A stretch of 64,000 nt of DNA from Ramlibacter pallidus (GCF_015070875.1 NZ_JADDIV010000005.1:434001-498000); one strand, 5' to 3'; positions 17,801-27,646 are shown, numbered from the stretch's first letter. The notes: generated from the sequence alone by a model not told the origin. Made by a program: numbers and translations.

Positions 17801-20800
17801 ACCCGTGTGCGCGTGAAGGGGCCGCTCGGCGCCACCTTCGACCTGCAGGTCAACGGCCAGCCCGTCCCCGCCTCCCAGGTGGGCAAGCGCAGCAGCCTGG
17901 AGCAGGTGCGCGTGACGGCCTGGGAATACATCGGCGTCGACCTGCGTCCCGGCCGCAACGTGCTGGAGGTGAAGGTGGCCGACGGCTTCGGCAACGTGCG
18001 GGGCCGCGCGCAGGTCACCGTCGTCGCACCCGGACCGCTCGCCGCCGTGCGCATCGACGTGCCGGAGCGCCCCGTCGCCGACGCGACCACGCCGGTGCCG
18101 GTGACGGTCTCGCTGCGGGATGCCGAGGGCGTGCCGGTCACCGCGCGCGCGCAGCTGACGCTGTCGACCAGCGCCGGGCTGTGGCAGGTCACGGACGCCG
18201 ACCCGCGCCAGGCCGGCATCCAGGTCCTGCTCGAAGGCGGCGCCGGCCGCTTCCTGCTGCTGCCCCCGGCCCAGCCGGGCAAGGCCGAACTGGTGGTGCT
18301 GGCCGGCACGGCCAAGGGCACGGCGACGGTGGACTTCGTTCCGAACCTGCGGCCGCTGATCGCCGCCGGCATCGTCGAGGGCACGATCAACCTGCGCAAC
18401 CTGAACCCGGCCGCGGTGCAGCCGGTGCAGAGCGGCGACGTCTTCGAGCGCGAGATCCGCGCCGTCTCGCGCAGCTTCAAGGACGGCAAGGGCGAGGCCG
18501 GCGCGCGCGCCGCGCTGTTCCTCAAGGGCAAGGTGCTCGGTTCCAGCCTGCTGACGGTCGCCTACGACTCCGACAAGGCTTCCGATACCCGCCTGTTCCG
18601 CGACATCCAGCCGAACCTGTTCTATCCGGTCTACGGCGATTCTTCCGCGCGCGGCTTCGACGGCCAGTCGTCCGGCAAGCTCTACGTGCTGCTGCAGAAC
18701 GGCAGCAACTACGCGCTGGTCGGCGACTTCCACACACAGGGCGAAAGCCCGGCACGGCAGCTGACGCAGTACGCGCGCGCGCTCAACGGCGCCAAGGGCC
18801 GCTGGAGCGACGGCAAGGTGCAGGTCGAGGGCTTCGCCAGCCGCACCTCCGCGACCCAGCTGGTGCAGGAGTTCCGCGCCAACGGCACGTCGGGTCCGTT
18901 CAACCTGGACGCCGACGGCGTGGTCAACAGCGAACAGGTGCACGTGATCGTGCGCGACCGCGACCAGCCCGCCGTGGTGCGCAAGGACACGCCGCTCGCG
19001 GCCTTCACCGACTACACGATCGAACCGTACAGCGGCGTGCTGCTGCTCAAGGCGCCCGTGCCCAGCGTGGACGCCGACCTGAACCCGGTCTTCATCCGCG
19101 TGAGCTACGACATCGACTCCGGCGGCCCCAAGCACACCGTGGCCGGCGTCGAGGCTTCGGTGGAAGTCGTGCCCGGCACGCGCGTGGGCGCGGTGGTCGT
19201 GCGCGACGGCGACCCGGCCAACGCCATGACGCTGCAGGGCGTGACGCTCGCCAGCCGCATCGGGCCGAACACCGCCATCGCCGCCGAAGTGGCCCGCACC
19301 CGCACCGACCTGCAGGGCGAAGGCCATGGCGTGCGGGTCGACGCCCGCCACCACGGCCCCACCGTGCAGGCGCACGTCTGGGGCGTGCGCACCGACGCCG
19401 GCTTCCAGAACCCCGGCAGCCCCCAGGCCGGCGGCCAGTCGGAGTACGGCGCCAAGGTGGGCTACACCATCGACGCGAAGAACCGCATCGTGGGCGAGGC
19501 GCTGCGCACCTCCAACGCCACGACGGGCGCGGAGCAGACCGGCGCCGAGCTGAAGCTGGAGCACGCGCTGCCCGGCAACGCCAAGCTGGAAGTCGGCGTG
19601 CGCCACAGCAGCGCCAACGTGCAGGCGGCCCTGTCCAGCCCCGCCGCCCCGGGCACGGCCGGCCCGTTGGTGGCCACCGCCGCGGACCCGGCCGCCCCGA
19701 CCGACCAGGAGGGCTACACGAGCGCTCGCGTCAAGCTGACGGTGCCGGTGCCTGGCGTGCCGGAAGCCGACATGTACGCGCTGGTGGAGCATGCGATCGA
19801 CGGCAGCGGCGGCCGTGAAGTGGGCATCGGCGCGAACTACGCGGTGAGTGCGGGCACCAAGCTGTACCTGCGCCACAGCTTCATCAACAGCCTGAACGGC
19901 CCGTACACGCTCAGCACCGAGGTGTCCCGCTACACCACCGTCGCCGGCGTCACCACCGTGCTCCCCGGCGACACCCAGCTGTTCAACGAATACCGCATGG
20001 GCGACGCGATCGACGGCCGCACCGCGGAAGCCGCGATCGGCCTGCGCCGCACTTTCCGCCTGCCGGTGGGCCTGAACGTCACCGCCAGCGTGCAGCGGAT
20101 CAAGCCGATCGCCGGCCCGCGCGCCGAGGACTCGAGCGCGGTGGCCCTGGGCGCCGAGTACACGGCCGCCGCCGACTGGAAGGCCTCGGGCCAGGTGCAG
20201 TGGCAGACTTCCACCGCCTCCAGCAGCTGGCTGCTGAGCGGCGCCGTGGTGAACAAGCTCGATCGCGACGTCACGCTGCTGAACCGCTTCCTGTACAGCG
20301 ACCAGTCCAGCAACGGCGCCGCCGGCGGTTCGCGCAAGGTGACGACCGCGCAGTCCGGCGTCGCCTTCCGCCCCGGCGACAGCGACGACGTGAATGCGCT
20401 CGCCCGCATCGAGTACAAGCGCGAGCAGGACACGACCGTGGTGCAGGGCACCGACCAGAGCGCCTGGATCCTCTCCACGCACCTGAGCATGCAGCCGCAG
20501 CGGCACTGGCTGGTGAACGCGCGCTATGCTGCGCGCCTTGCACGCGACCGCTCCAACGGCCTGGAAAGCCGCTCCTTCACGCAACTGCTCGGTGGCCGGG
20601 TCACCTGGGACGTCACCGAACGCTGGGACGTCGGCCTGCAGGCGTATGCGATGTGGGGCGACGGCGTGCGCCAGGCCGCCGTCGGCCTGGAAGTGGGCTA
20701 CCTCGCCTGGGAGAACCTCTGGGTCTCCGTCGGCTACAACTTCACGGGTTTCTCGGCCAAGGACCTGGCGGGCGATGCCACCACCATGAAGGGCGCCTAC

Positions 20801-20893
20801 CTGCGCCTGCGCTACAAGTTCGACGAAGCGCTGTTCGAGGGCAAGGCCGACGGCCAGCGCAACGAGGCCGCCGCGGCCGCGGGCAAGCCGTGA
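14852..20893 (+). CDS. 2013-aa DUF11/SdrD-B surface protein with C-terminal outer-membrane beta-barrel-like domain
   Basis: The signal peptide (LLACCFLLLWWVAGQA) is followed by DUF11-type repeats to about residue 720, with acidic loops such as RDANGNGRIDPGEP. An SdrD-B-like module with YADCSRNGLQDAGEPG and ITDEEGKYSLYGL lies near residues 730-780, then an Ala/Pro/Gly-rich linker (about 850-965) and Ig-like segments (about 965-1190). The last 800 residues alternate hydrophobic and polar positions in repeated strands with Gly/Asn/Asp turns. The final strand, KGAYLRLRYKFDEALF, resembles the closing strand of an outer-membrane barrel and is followed by about 20 Ala-rich residues. I infer an outer-membrane anchored protein with a large extracellular or periplasmic arm. 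The downstream gene overlaps its stop as GTGA. Confidence 0.85.
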   Translation: MTTCRLLHKLLACCFLLLWWVAGQAAPAAGVVISNTATATFVDTPTGISARLNSNTVHTRVSALEALTLTASQGLLIATGAPFNATHTLTNTGNVDSTFRLAATVSGGSGFAAINLQVVRDANGNGRIDPGEPVIGPAGIDLPMGASATLVLTGQAPATATAGQSGQVVLTATSVAQGATASNTDTLTLTSGAAVQVTLAASTSAPVPGGMVDWTPVAVNNGSAAAAPLLVSVDGAATSVFVLRVPVPVNTRFVSASPAANVSAATRYHLAGAPAGSYVSTVPAGAVVDAVAWTLADLPSGGSLQGQFRVQVNDNATGVISATAQADWSDAGTVRLTSSNPVVLPLPGRAAQIRFYTSNAYALTAAQNTPGRPLFVQADAAICNASNGVVDTVPVTVTSQLTGDVETFTGVETGPNTGIFRIQPEVPTANGAIRTVVSGDGILEVLRNDVVTATIATCAGGSATATTTLLIDPSGVVYDTRSNTPLAGATVELIDVTGAGNGGRPGQAAVVLAIDGVTPAPSTVVTGADGVYAFPLVQPSTYRLRVTPPAGFVFPSALPVALQPANRIIDTPGSYGGNFTVALAAVRFDVPLDTGGINGLTVQKVANRSTAEVGDFVDYTVTVRNVMAVPLHQVMVRDALPAGFVYVGGTARLAGQATPDPDGAPGPQLAFNAGRIEAGSQVVLTYRLRVGPGSQNGTGINTAQAAGQGVTSNRATARVLVLGGVFSSDGYVIGKVYADCSRNGLQDAGEPGIPGVRIYLEDGTYAITDEEGKYSLYGLSPRTHVAKVDATTLPAGATLRVLDNRNARDAGSRFVDLKNGELHKADFAIEQCDAGVREQVAARRKALQNPSEISQAAGVLLSPSAAAGATDTRTLPATGGLGLPGAARAGGGTAATLPDAMPGMPSLGAVGDTGGSTAARLQGLPQPIYRPAASLLQDSADAPAGAPAQDPDAARPLEDLLPQMTPETGFVALRDGQVLPTAQTRVRVKGPLGATFDLQVNGQPVPASQVGKRSSLEQVRVTAWEYIGVDLRPGRNVLEVKVADGFGNVRGRAQVTVVAPGPLAAVRIDVPERPVADATTPVPVTVSLRDAEGVPVTARAQLTLSTSAGLWQVTDADPRQAGIQVLLEGGAGRFLLLPPAQPGKAELVVLAGTAKGTATVDFVPNLRPLIAAGIVEGTINLRNLNPAAVQPVQSGDVFEREIRAVSRSFKDGKGEAGARAALFLKGKVLGSSLLTVAYDSDKASDTRLFRDIQPNLFYPVYGDSSARGFDGQSSGKLYVLLQNGSNYALVGDFHTQGESPARQLTQYARALNGAKGRWSDGKVQVEGFASRTSATQLVQEFRANGTSGPFNLDADGVVNSEQVHVIVRDRDQPAVVRKDTPLAAFTDYTIEPYSGVLLLKAPVPSVDADLNPVFIRVSYDIDSGGPKHTVAGVEASVEVVPGTRVGAVVVRDGDPANAMTLQGVTLASRIGPNTAIAAEVARTRTDLQGEGHGVRVDARHHGPTVQAHVWGVRTDAGFQNPGSPQAGGQSEYGAKVGYTIDAKNRIVGEALRTSNATTGAEQTGAELKLEHALPGNAKLEVGVRHSSANVQAALSSPAAPGTAGPLVATAADPAAPTDQEGYTSARVKLTVPVPGVPEADMYALVEHAIDGSGGREVGIGANYAVSAGTKLYLRHSFINSLNGPYTLSTEVSRYTTVAGVTTVLPGDTQLFNEYRMGDAIDGRTAEAAIGLRRTFRLPVGLNVTASVQRIKPIAGPRAEDSSAVALGAEYTAAADWKASGQVQWQTSTASSSWLLSGAVVNKLDRDVTLLNRFLYSDQSSNGAAGGSRKVTTAQSGVAFRPGDSDDVNALARIEYKREQDTTVVQGTDQSAWILSTHLSMQPQRHWLVNARYAARLARDRSNGLESRSFTQLLGGRVTWDVTERWDVGLQAYAMWGDGVRQAAVGLEVGYLAWENLWVSVGYNFTGFSAKDLAGDATTMKGAYLRLRYKFDEALFEGKADGQRNEAAAAAGKP

Positions 20894-23418
20894 ACACCGT
20901 CCTCGCCATGGCCCGTCGCCTTCTGCTGGCCCTCGGCGTCGCCGCGGCCGCCGGCTGGCTCGCGCCGGCCGCGGCGCAGACCGCGTCCACCTGCGGCGCC
21001 GCCGCCGTGCAGGGCACCGCGCCCAACGATTTCCGCGACTACTGCTGGCTCAACTTCGCCGGCTACAACAACGCCACGGCCAGCACGGCCGGCGGGCAGA
21101 ACTTCGTCTTCAACCTCCCGGACGGCACCGCGGTCAGCATGAACGTGCGCACCACGGGCGCGGGCGGCCTCACCTCGGTCGCGGTGCCGTCCTGGACAGG
21201 CTCGGCTTTCGGCAACGCCGCGTTCAACAACATCCCCGGCCGTCCCATCCTGTACACGGCCACCAATGCGACCACGCCGGTCGTCACCCTGAGCAACATC
21301 CAGGTGACGCCGCCGGCCGGCGCGTCGTTCTCCACCTATTCCATCGTGGTGGGCGACGGCGAATCCAGCAACGGCGGCGAACGCCTGACGTTCACCACCG
21401 ACGGCGGTCCCTGGCAGCAGATCGCCCAGATCCGCAACGGCACCAGCAACACCTATCCCGCGCTGACCTACAGCAACGCCAACCGCACCGTGATGGAGAC
21501 CGGCGCCGACGGCACCGTCGGCAGCTACGTCTTCCGCTCGGACAACAACCCGCGCACGATCACGGCCACGCTGCAGGGCGGCGGCCTCCAGGGAATCATC
21601 GTCGGCATGCGCTACGCCTCGGTGTCGGTCGTCTCGCAGATCGTGAACAAGCGCTACAACCCGGCCGACCAGTTCACCTACCGCCTCTCGACCGCCAACG
21701 GCACCTCGCTCGTCTCCGGCAGCACGAGCGGCACGGCCCTGAACGGCTTCACGCCGGCGATCATGCCCACGGTGGCGGCGAGCTACCAGTTCGTGGTGTC
21801 CCAGAGCATGGCCGCGGGCAGCATCGGCACGCTGGCCAACTACACGACCTCGCTCACCTGCGTGAACGCGAACCCGTCCGCCACGCCGATGCCGACCAAC
21901 GCCGCGGGCAGTTCGCACACCTTCAACAACCTGCTGTACGGCGATTCGGTGCTCTGCACCTTCACCAACACGCCGATCTTCAACACGGTGACCGGCACCG
22001 TGTACCGAGACGCCAACCACAACGGGTCGCAGGACGGCACGGAGAGCGGGCCGGCCGTCGCGGGCTTCTTCGTCAAGATCGCCACGTCCTCGGGCGGCAC
22101 CTGCGCCGCCTCGGCCAGCCAGGCGGTGGCGGTCACCCCCGCCACCGGCGCCTACACCCTGCCGGAACTGCAGCAGGGCACCTACTGCCTCATCCTCGAC
22201 AACAACAACACGCTGACCGACGTCACGCCCAACCTGCCGGCAGGCTGGATCGGAACGCAGAACGCGAGCGGGGTGCTGCAGCTGACCGTGCCCGCCGGTT
22301 CGCCACCGCCGCCGCCGCAGATGTTCGGCGTGTACAACGGCTCGCGGCTCACCGGCACCGTGTTCGCGGACACCGGCCTCGGTTCGGGGGTTCCCAACAA
22401 CGGCGTGAAGGACGGCACCGAAGCCGGCTATGCCGGCCTGGCCGTGACGGCGCGTTCGGGCGCGACGGTGATCGAGAGCGCCGTGACGACCGGCGACGGC
22501 GGCTTCACGCTCTGGATCCCGGCGACCGTCACCGGCACCGTCACCGTCGTTCCCACGCCGCCGTCCGGCGCGCTCCCCACGTCCGGCAGCGCCGGCACCA
22601 CGGGCGGCAGCTACGTGCGCCCGAACCTGAGCTACGTCCCGGCGGCCGGCCAGTCCTATGCGGGAGTCGGCTTCGGACTGGCCCCGCCCGCCACGTTCGC
22701 GCCGGACGGCGCGCAGACCGCGCAGCCGGGCACCGTCGTCTTCTACGCGCACACGTTCCAGGCCGGCAGCGGCGGGCAGGTGGCGTTCGCTCTGTCGGGC
22801 GCGTCCAACCCCGCCAGCCCGACGTGGAACATGGTGCTCTATCGCGACACCAACTGCAGCGGCAACCTCGACGCCGCGGAGCCGCTGCTGGGCACGGCGC
22901 TCACCGTGACCGCCGGCCAGCCGGTCTGCGTGGTGGTCAAGCAGTTCGTGCCGGCCGGCATCACCTACGGTGCGCAGAACACGGTGACGGTGACGGCGAC
23001 CTTCACCTACACCAATGCGAACCCGGCCCTGTCGGCCACGCTGGTCGTGACCGACGTGACCACCGCCGGCGAAGCGTCGGCGCTTTCGCTGCGCAAGACC
23101 GTCAGCAACATCACGCGCGGCGGACCGGCGGCCACGTCGGTGAACGCCACGCCGGGCGAGGTGCTGCAGTACACGCTGACCGCGCAGAACAACGGCGGCA
23201 GCGCGGTGTCCACGCTGGTGATCAACGATTCCACGCCGGCCTTCACCACGCACGTGTCGGCGGCTTGCCCATCCCCGCTGCCCTCGGGCATCGGCGCGTG
23301 CGCGATCAGCACGCAGCCCGCGGTGGGCGGCACCGGTGCCTTGCGCTGGACCTTCACGGGCACGCTGCCTTCCGGCGGCGTGCTGGTGGTCACCTACCAG
23401 GTCCGGCTGTCGCAGTAG
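20890..23418 (+). CDS. exported CshA-like / SdrD-B / DUF11 adhesin-like protein
   Basis: The N-terminus (MARRLLLALGVAAAAGWLAPAAA) is a signal peptide. Residues about 40-235 (YCWLNFAGYN, then FNLPDGTAVSMNV) resemble the CshA NR2 domain of streptococcal fibrillar adhesins. Two SdrD-B-like modules follow, with acidic loops YRDANHNGSQDGTE (about 368) and a second near 488, a third loop YRDTNCSGNLDAAEP, and a C-terminal DUF11 domain (about 730-842). No anchor is seen. The GTG start overlaps the upstream stop (GTGA), implying coupled translation with the barrel protein; an ATG six codons later is the alternative start. Family assignments come from motif recognition, not a search. Confidence 0.8.
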   Translation: MNTVLAMARRLLLALGVAAAAGWLAPAAAQTASTCGAAAVQGTAPNDFRDYCWLNFAGYNNATASTAGGQNFVFNLPDGTAVSMNVRTTGAGGLTSVAVPSWTGSAFGNAAFNNIPGRPILYTATNATTPVVTLSNIQVTPPAGASFSTYSIVVGDGESSNGGERLTFTTDGGPWQQIAQIRNGTSNTYPALTYSNANRTVMETGADGTVGSYVFRSDNNPRTITATLQGGGLQGIIVGMRYASVSVVSQIVNKRYNPADQFTYRLSTANGTSLVSGSTSGTALNGFTPAIMPTVAASYQFVVSQSMAAGSIGTLANYTTSLTCVNANPSATPMPTNAAGSSHTFNNLLYGDSVLCTFTNTPIFNTVTGTVYRDANHNGSQDGTESGPAVAGFFVKIATSSGGTCAASASQAVAVTPATGAYTLPELQQGTYCLILDNNNTLTDVTPNLPAGWIGTQNASGVLQLTVPAGSPPPPPQMFGVYNGSRLTGTVFADTGLGSGVPNNGVKDGTEAGYAGLAVTARSGATVIESAVTTGDGGFTLWIPATVTGTVTVVPTPPSGALPTSGSAGTTGGSYVRPNLSYVPAAGQSYAGVGFGLAPPATFAPDGAQTAQPGTVVFYAHTFQAGSGGQVAFALSGASNPASPTWNMVLYRDTNCSGNLDAAEPLLGTALTVTAGQPVCVVVKQFVPAGITYGAQNTVTVTATFTYTNANPALSATLVVTDVTTAGEASALSLRKTVSNITRGGPAATSVNATPGEVLQYTLTAQNNGGSAVSTLVINDSTPAFTTHVSAACPSPLPSGIGACAISTQPAVGGTGALRWTFTGTLPSGGVLVVTYQVRLSQ

Positions 23419-23452
23419 CACCGCGCGGCGCGGGCAGCGAACCCGCGCCCGG

Positions 23453-23494
23453 TTGACGCCGGTCAAGCCCCGGGGCAGGAGCCGCACCTACAGT
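23453..23494 (+). promoter_or_regulatory. FNR/ANR-type class II promoter
   Basis: TTGAC-GCCG-GTCAA at 23453-23466 is a perfect inverted repeat of the FNR/ANR/DNR half-site type. TACAGT at 23489-23494 fits a -10 element, predicting a start near 23501. The palindrome centre (23459.5) is then at -41.5, the standard class II activator position. TTGACG cannot be a normal -35, because the gap to TACAGT is 30 bases. The downstream gene encodes an oxygen-binding-diiron-type protein, which fits oxygen-responsive control. Confidence 0.65.
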
Positions 23495-23523
23495 GCAGCG
23501 TCCCCACCACCGGAGCGCCTCCC

Positions 23524-24348
23524 GTGTCCCCGATCGAGCTTTATCGCGACGAGCACCATGCCTGCCTCATGTTCACCGACCTCATGGAGGAAGACGGCCA
23601 GGCGGTGCAGGCCAACCAGTTCCTCGTCGTCGACCATGGCGTCGGCGCCGTGATCGACCCGGGCGGCAACCTGGCGTACAACGAGCTGTACCTGGCGCTC
23701 TCGCGCTGGTTTGCGCCGCGCGAGCTGAGCTACGTGCTCGCGTCGCATGCCGACCCCGACATCATCGCCTCGCTGGACCGCTGGATGAGCTCCACGAACG
23801 CCAAGCTGGTGATCTCGCGCATCTGGGAACGCTTCGTCCCGCACTTCACCAAGGCCGGCAAGACCGAGGACCGCGTGATCGGCGTGCCCGACACCGGCGG
23901 CCGGCTGGCCCTGGGCCGCAGCGAGCTGTGGCTGGTGCCCGCCCATTTCCTGCATTCGGAAGGCAACTTCCACTTCTACGACCCGGTCAGCCGCATCCTG
24001 TTCACGGGCGACCTGGGCGTCTCGATGATGAACGGCGAGCAGGCACGCACGCCGGTGAAGGACCTGAAACCCCACATCCCGAAGATGGAAGGCTTCCATC
24101 GCCGCTACATGGTGTCGAACAAGATCCTGCGCCTGTGGGTGCAGATGGCGCGCCGGCTCGACGTGCGCATGCTCGTGCCGCAGCACGGGGCGCCCATCAC
24201 CGGCAGCAAGGCGATCGCGGATTTCTACGACTGGGTGGAGTCGCTCAGCTGCGGCATCGACCTGTTCGATGACCGCAACTACCAGCTGCCCACGGCCACC
24301 ATCGACGCGCGGCCGGCGCGGGGCAACCCGCTGCTGCGCGTGGCCTGA
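23524..24348 (+). CDS. metallo-beta-lactamase-fold protein, oxygen-binding diiron (ODP) type
   Basis: The 274-residue protein resembles the diiron domain of flavodiiron proteins. Candidate metal ligands are in ASHADPDIIASLD, AHFLHSEGNFHFYDP, FTGDLGVS and PQHGAPITG. The first motif has an acidic residue where classical hydrolases have a second histidine, as expected for iron rather than zinc. There is no flavodoxin domain, so a partner reductase would be needed, or it acts as an O2/NO sensor. The GTG start has GGAG eight bases upstream. Its stop directly abuts the convergent argH stop. Confidence 0.85.
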   Translation: MSPIELYRDEHHACLMFTDLMEEDGQAVQANQFLVVDHGVGAVIDPGGNLAYNELYLALSRWFAPRELSYVLASHADPDIIASLDRWMSSTNAKLVISRIWERFVPHFTKAGKTEDRVIGVPDTGGRLALGRSELWLVPAHFLHSEGNFHFYDPVSRILFTGDLGVSMMNGEQARTPVKDLKPHIPKMEGFHRRYMVSNKILRLWVQMARRLDVRMLVPQHGAPITGSKAIADFYDWVESLSCGIDLFDDRNYQLPTATIDARPARGNPLLRVA

Positions 24349-25743
<1,395 letters not shown>

Positions 25744-25848
25744 AGGGGGTGCTGGCGGGCAGGAAACGGATGGGCTCGGGCGTCGATTCACCAATAATGA
25801 AGGCCTCAGGAGGGCCGCAGCGGCCGCGCCACGGCGCGCCCAGGAACG

Positions 25849-26889
25849 ATGAACGACTCGCAACTATTATCCGCGTTCCAGGATCTGTCCCGGGAGCCGC
25901 CGCAGCCGGCGCGCCCGCGGCCGGACCTCATCTTCGACGCCTGCCAGATCGGCGTGGTGTTGCGCGCGGTGCTGTTCGTCGAGGGCGTGATGGCGGTCGG
26001 CGCGCTGTTCGGGCCCGGCGGTTTCGCGGAATGGGTGACCCGGCTGGCGGTGCTGTCCGGTGCGGCTTTTCCCGGCGTGCTCGGGTGGCTCGTGATCACC
26101 TGCAGCTGCAAGCGGCTGCTGGCGCGCCTGCCGCCCTGGGCGCAGCAGGCCACCGGGGTCGCGCTCGGCGCGGTGTCCGGCCTGTACGGCTGCGCGCTGA
26201 TCGCCCTGGCGGTCCCCGGCGGGCCGGTCCCCTGGGTCGCGTCGGCGGCCACCGGGGCCATGCTCTCGGGCGTCCTGGTCGGCGCGCTGGTGCTGCGCGC
26301 CAAGGGACGCATGCCGGCCGAGACCGCGGCGCGCCTGGCGGAACTGCAGGCGCGCATCCGCCCCCATTTCCTCTTCAACAGCCTGAACAGCGCCATCGCG
26401 CTGGTGCGCGAGGATCCCGGCCAGGCCGAGACGCTGCTCGAGGACCTGAGCGAACTGTTCCGGCATGCGCTCGTGAGCAAGAGCGACGCGGTGACGCTGG
26501 CCGAGGAAGTGCAGGTCGCCCGCCACTACCTCGCCATCGAGCAGGTGCGCTTCGGCGAACGCCTGCGCGTGGAATGGGCCATCGACCCGCGCGCCGGCAG
26601 CGCCCGGGTGCCCGCGCTGTTCCTGCAGCCGCTGGTGGAGAATGCGGTGAAGCACGGGGTCGAGCCGAGCCCGACGGGGGCCGACGTGAAGGTCACCACG
26701 CAGCGGAGGGGCAGCGTGGTCGTGATCAAGGTGACGAACACCGTGCCGGCGGGGCAGGGACGCCCCGGACACGGCGTGGCACTGGGGAACGTGCGCGACC
26801 GCCTGCGGCTGCTGCACGACGTGCAGGCGCAATTCCAGACCGCCCTGATCGACGGGCGGTACCAGGTGCGCCTGGAGGTCCCGGCATGA
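25849..26889 (+). CDS. algZ: sensor histidine kinase, LytS/AlgZ (FimS) type
   Basis: The 346-residue protein has an N-terminal region of about four hydrophobic segments (residues 33-150), then the His_kinase domain with the phosphoacceptor H173 in [12 protein letters not shown] and the ATP-binding [16 protein letters not shown] and [11 protein letters not shown]. It is an inner-membrane kinase that should phosphorylate the next gene's product. No extracellular sensor domain is evident. The symbol follows homology in type and neighbourhood with Pseudomonas algZ/fimS and is tentative. Confidence 0.88.
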   Translation: MNDSQLLSAFQDLSREPPQPARPRPDLIFDACQIGVVLRAVLFVEGVMAVGALFGPGGFAEWVTRLAVLSGAAFPGVLGWLVITCSCKRLLARLPPWAQQATGVALGAVSGLYGCALIALAVPGGPVPWVASAATGAMLSGVLVGALVLRAKGRMPAETAARLAELQARIRPHFLFNSLNSAIALVREDPGQAETLLEDLSELFRHALVSKSDAVTLAEEVQVARHYLAIEQVRFGERLRVEWAIDPRAGSARVPALFLQPLVENAVKHGVEPSPTGADVKVTTQRRGSVVVIKVTNTVPAGQGRPGHGVALGNVRDRLRLLHDVQAQFQTALIDGRYQVRLEVPA

Positions 26890-26911
26890 ACGAGACGGAC
26901 GGAGGACAACG

Positions 26912-27646
26912 ATGGGCCTGAAGATGCTGTTGGTCGACGACGAACCGCTGGCGCGCGCGCGCCTGCGGACGCTCCTGGCCGAGTGCCAGTCCCCCGCGGC
27001 GGAAGTCGCGGGCGAGGCCGCGAACGCGGCCCAGGCGATGGAGCACCTGCGGCGGCAGTCGTTCGACGCCGTGCTGCTCGACATCCACATGCCGGGCGCC
27101 GACGGGCTGGCGCTGGCGCAGGTCCTGCGCTCGCTGCCGGAATCGCCGCCGGTGGTGTTCGTCACCGCGTATGCCGAGCACGCGGTGACCGCCTTCGAAC
27201 TCGAAGCCGTGGACTACCTGACCAAGCCGGTGCGCCTGGAGCGGCTGCAGACCGCCCTGGACCGGGTGGAGCGGGCCCGCCAGGGCCGCTCGGGCGCCGA
27301 GCTGGAACAGGAGGTGCTGGTGATCCAGGACCGCGGCCGCACCGAGCGCGTGCCGGTGACCGAGGTGCTCTATTTCAAGGCGGAACTGAAGTACATCACG
27401 GTGCGCACCGCCGCCAGGAGCTATATTCTCGATGGCTCGCTCAGCGACCTCGAGGAGCGCCATGGCGCCGCGTTCCTGCGCGTCCACCGCAATGCGCTGG
27501 TGTCGCGCCGCGCCGTGAGGGCCCTCGAGAAGCATTTCGACGCCGAGGAAGGCGAAGGCTGGGCGGTGCGGCTGAACGGGGTCGACGAATCCCTCGCCGT
27601 CTCGCGCCGGCAGCTGAGCGCAGTGCGGGAGGCACTGGCCAGCTGA
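26912..27646 (+). CDS. algR: LytTR-family response regulator, AlgR type
   Basis: The 244-residue protein has a receiver domain (acidic pocket D9-D10, phosphoacceptor D57 in LLDIHMPG, conserved lysine in YLTKPVR) and a C-terminal LytTR DNA-binding domain (EVLYFKAELKYITVRT, FLRVHRNALVSRRAV). It starts 22 bases after the kinase gene. In Pseudomonas the counterpart controls type IV pili and alginate; targets here are unknown. No gene next to it is an obvious surface-structure target, although the DUF11 cluster lies only about 3 kb upstream. Confidence 0.92.
   Translation: MGLKMLLVDDEPLARARLRTLLAECQSPAAEVAGEAANAAQAMEHLRRQSFDAVLLDIHMPGADGLALAQVLRSLPESPPVVFVTAYAEHAVTAFELEAVDYLTKPVRLERLQTALDRVERARQGRSGAELEQEVLVIQDRGRTERVPVTEVLYFKAELKYITVRTAARSYILDGSLSDLEERHGAAFLRVHRNALVSRRAVRALEKHFDAEEGEGWAVRLNGVDESLAVSRRQLSAVREALAS

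Noticed and set aside
14723..20584. 1953-codon open frame antisense to the 2013-aa surface gene
   Set aside because: The product is His/Arg/Ala/Gly-rich with no recognisable domain; long antisense frames are expected opposite high-GC genes, and the plus-strand frame has a signal peptide, domains and family motifs.
23453..23494. TTGACG as a sigma-70 -35 element
   Set aside because: The distance to the TACAGT -10 is 30 bases, far from 16-18; the FNR-type palindrome explains it better.
11220..23520. The surface cluster as a recently acquired genomic island
   Set aside because: It has high GC like its neighbours, no integrase, insertion sequence, tRNA or flanking direct repeat, so the sequence gives no evidence of recent transfer.
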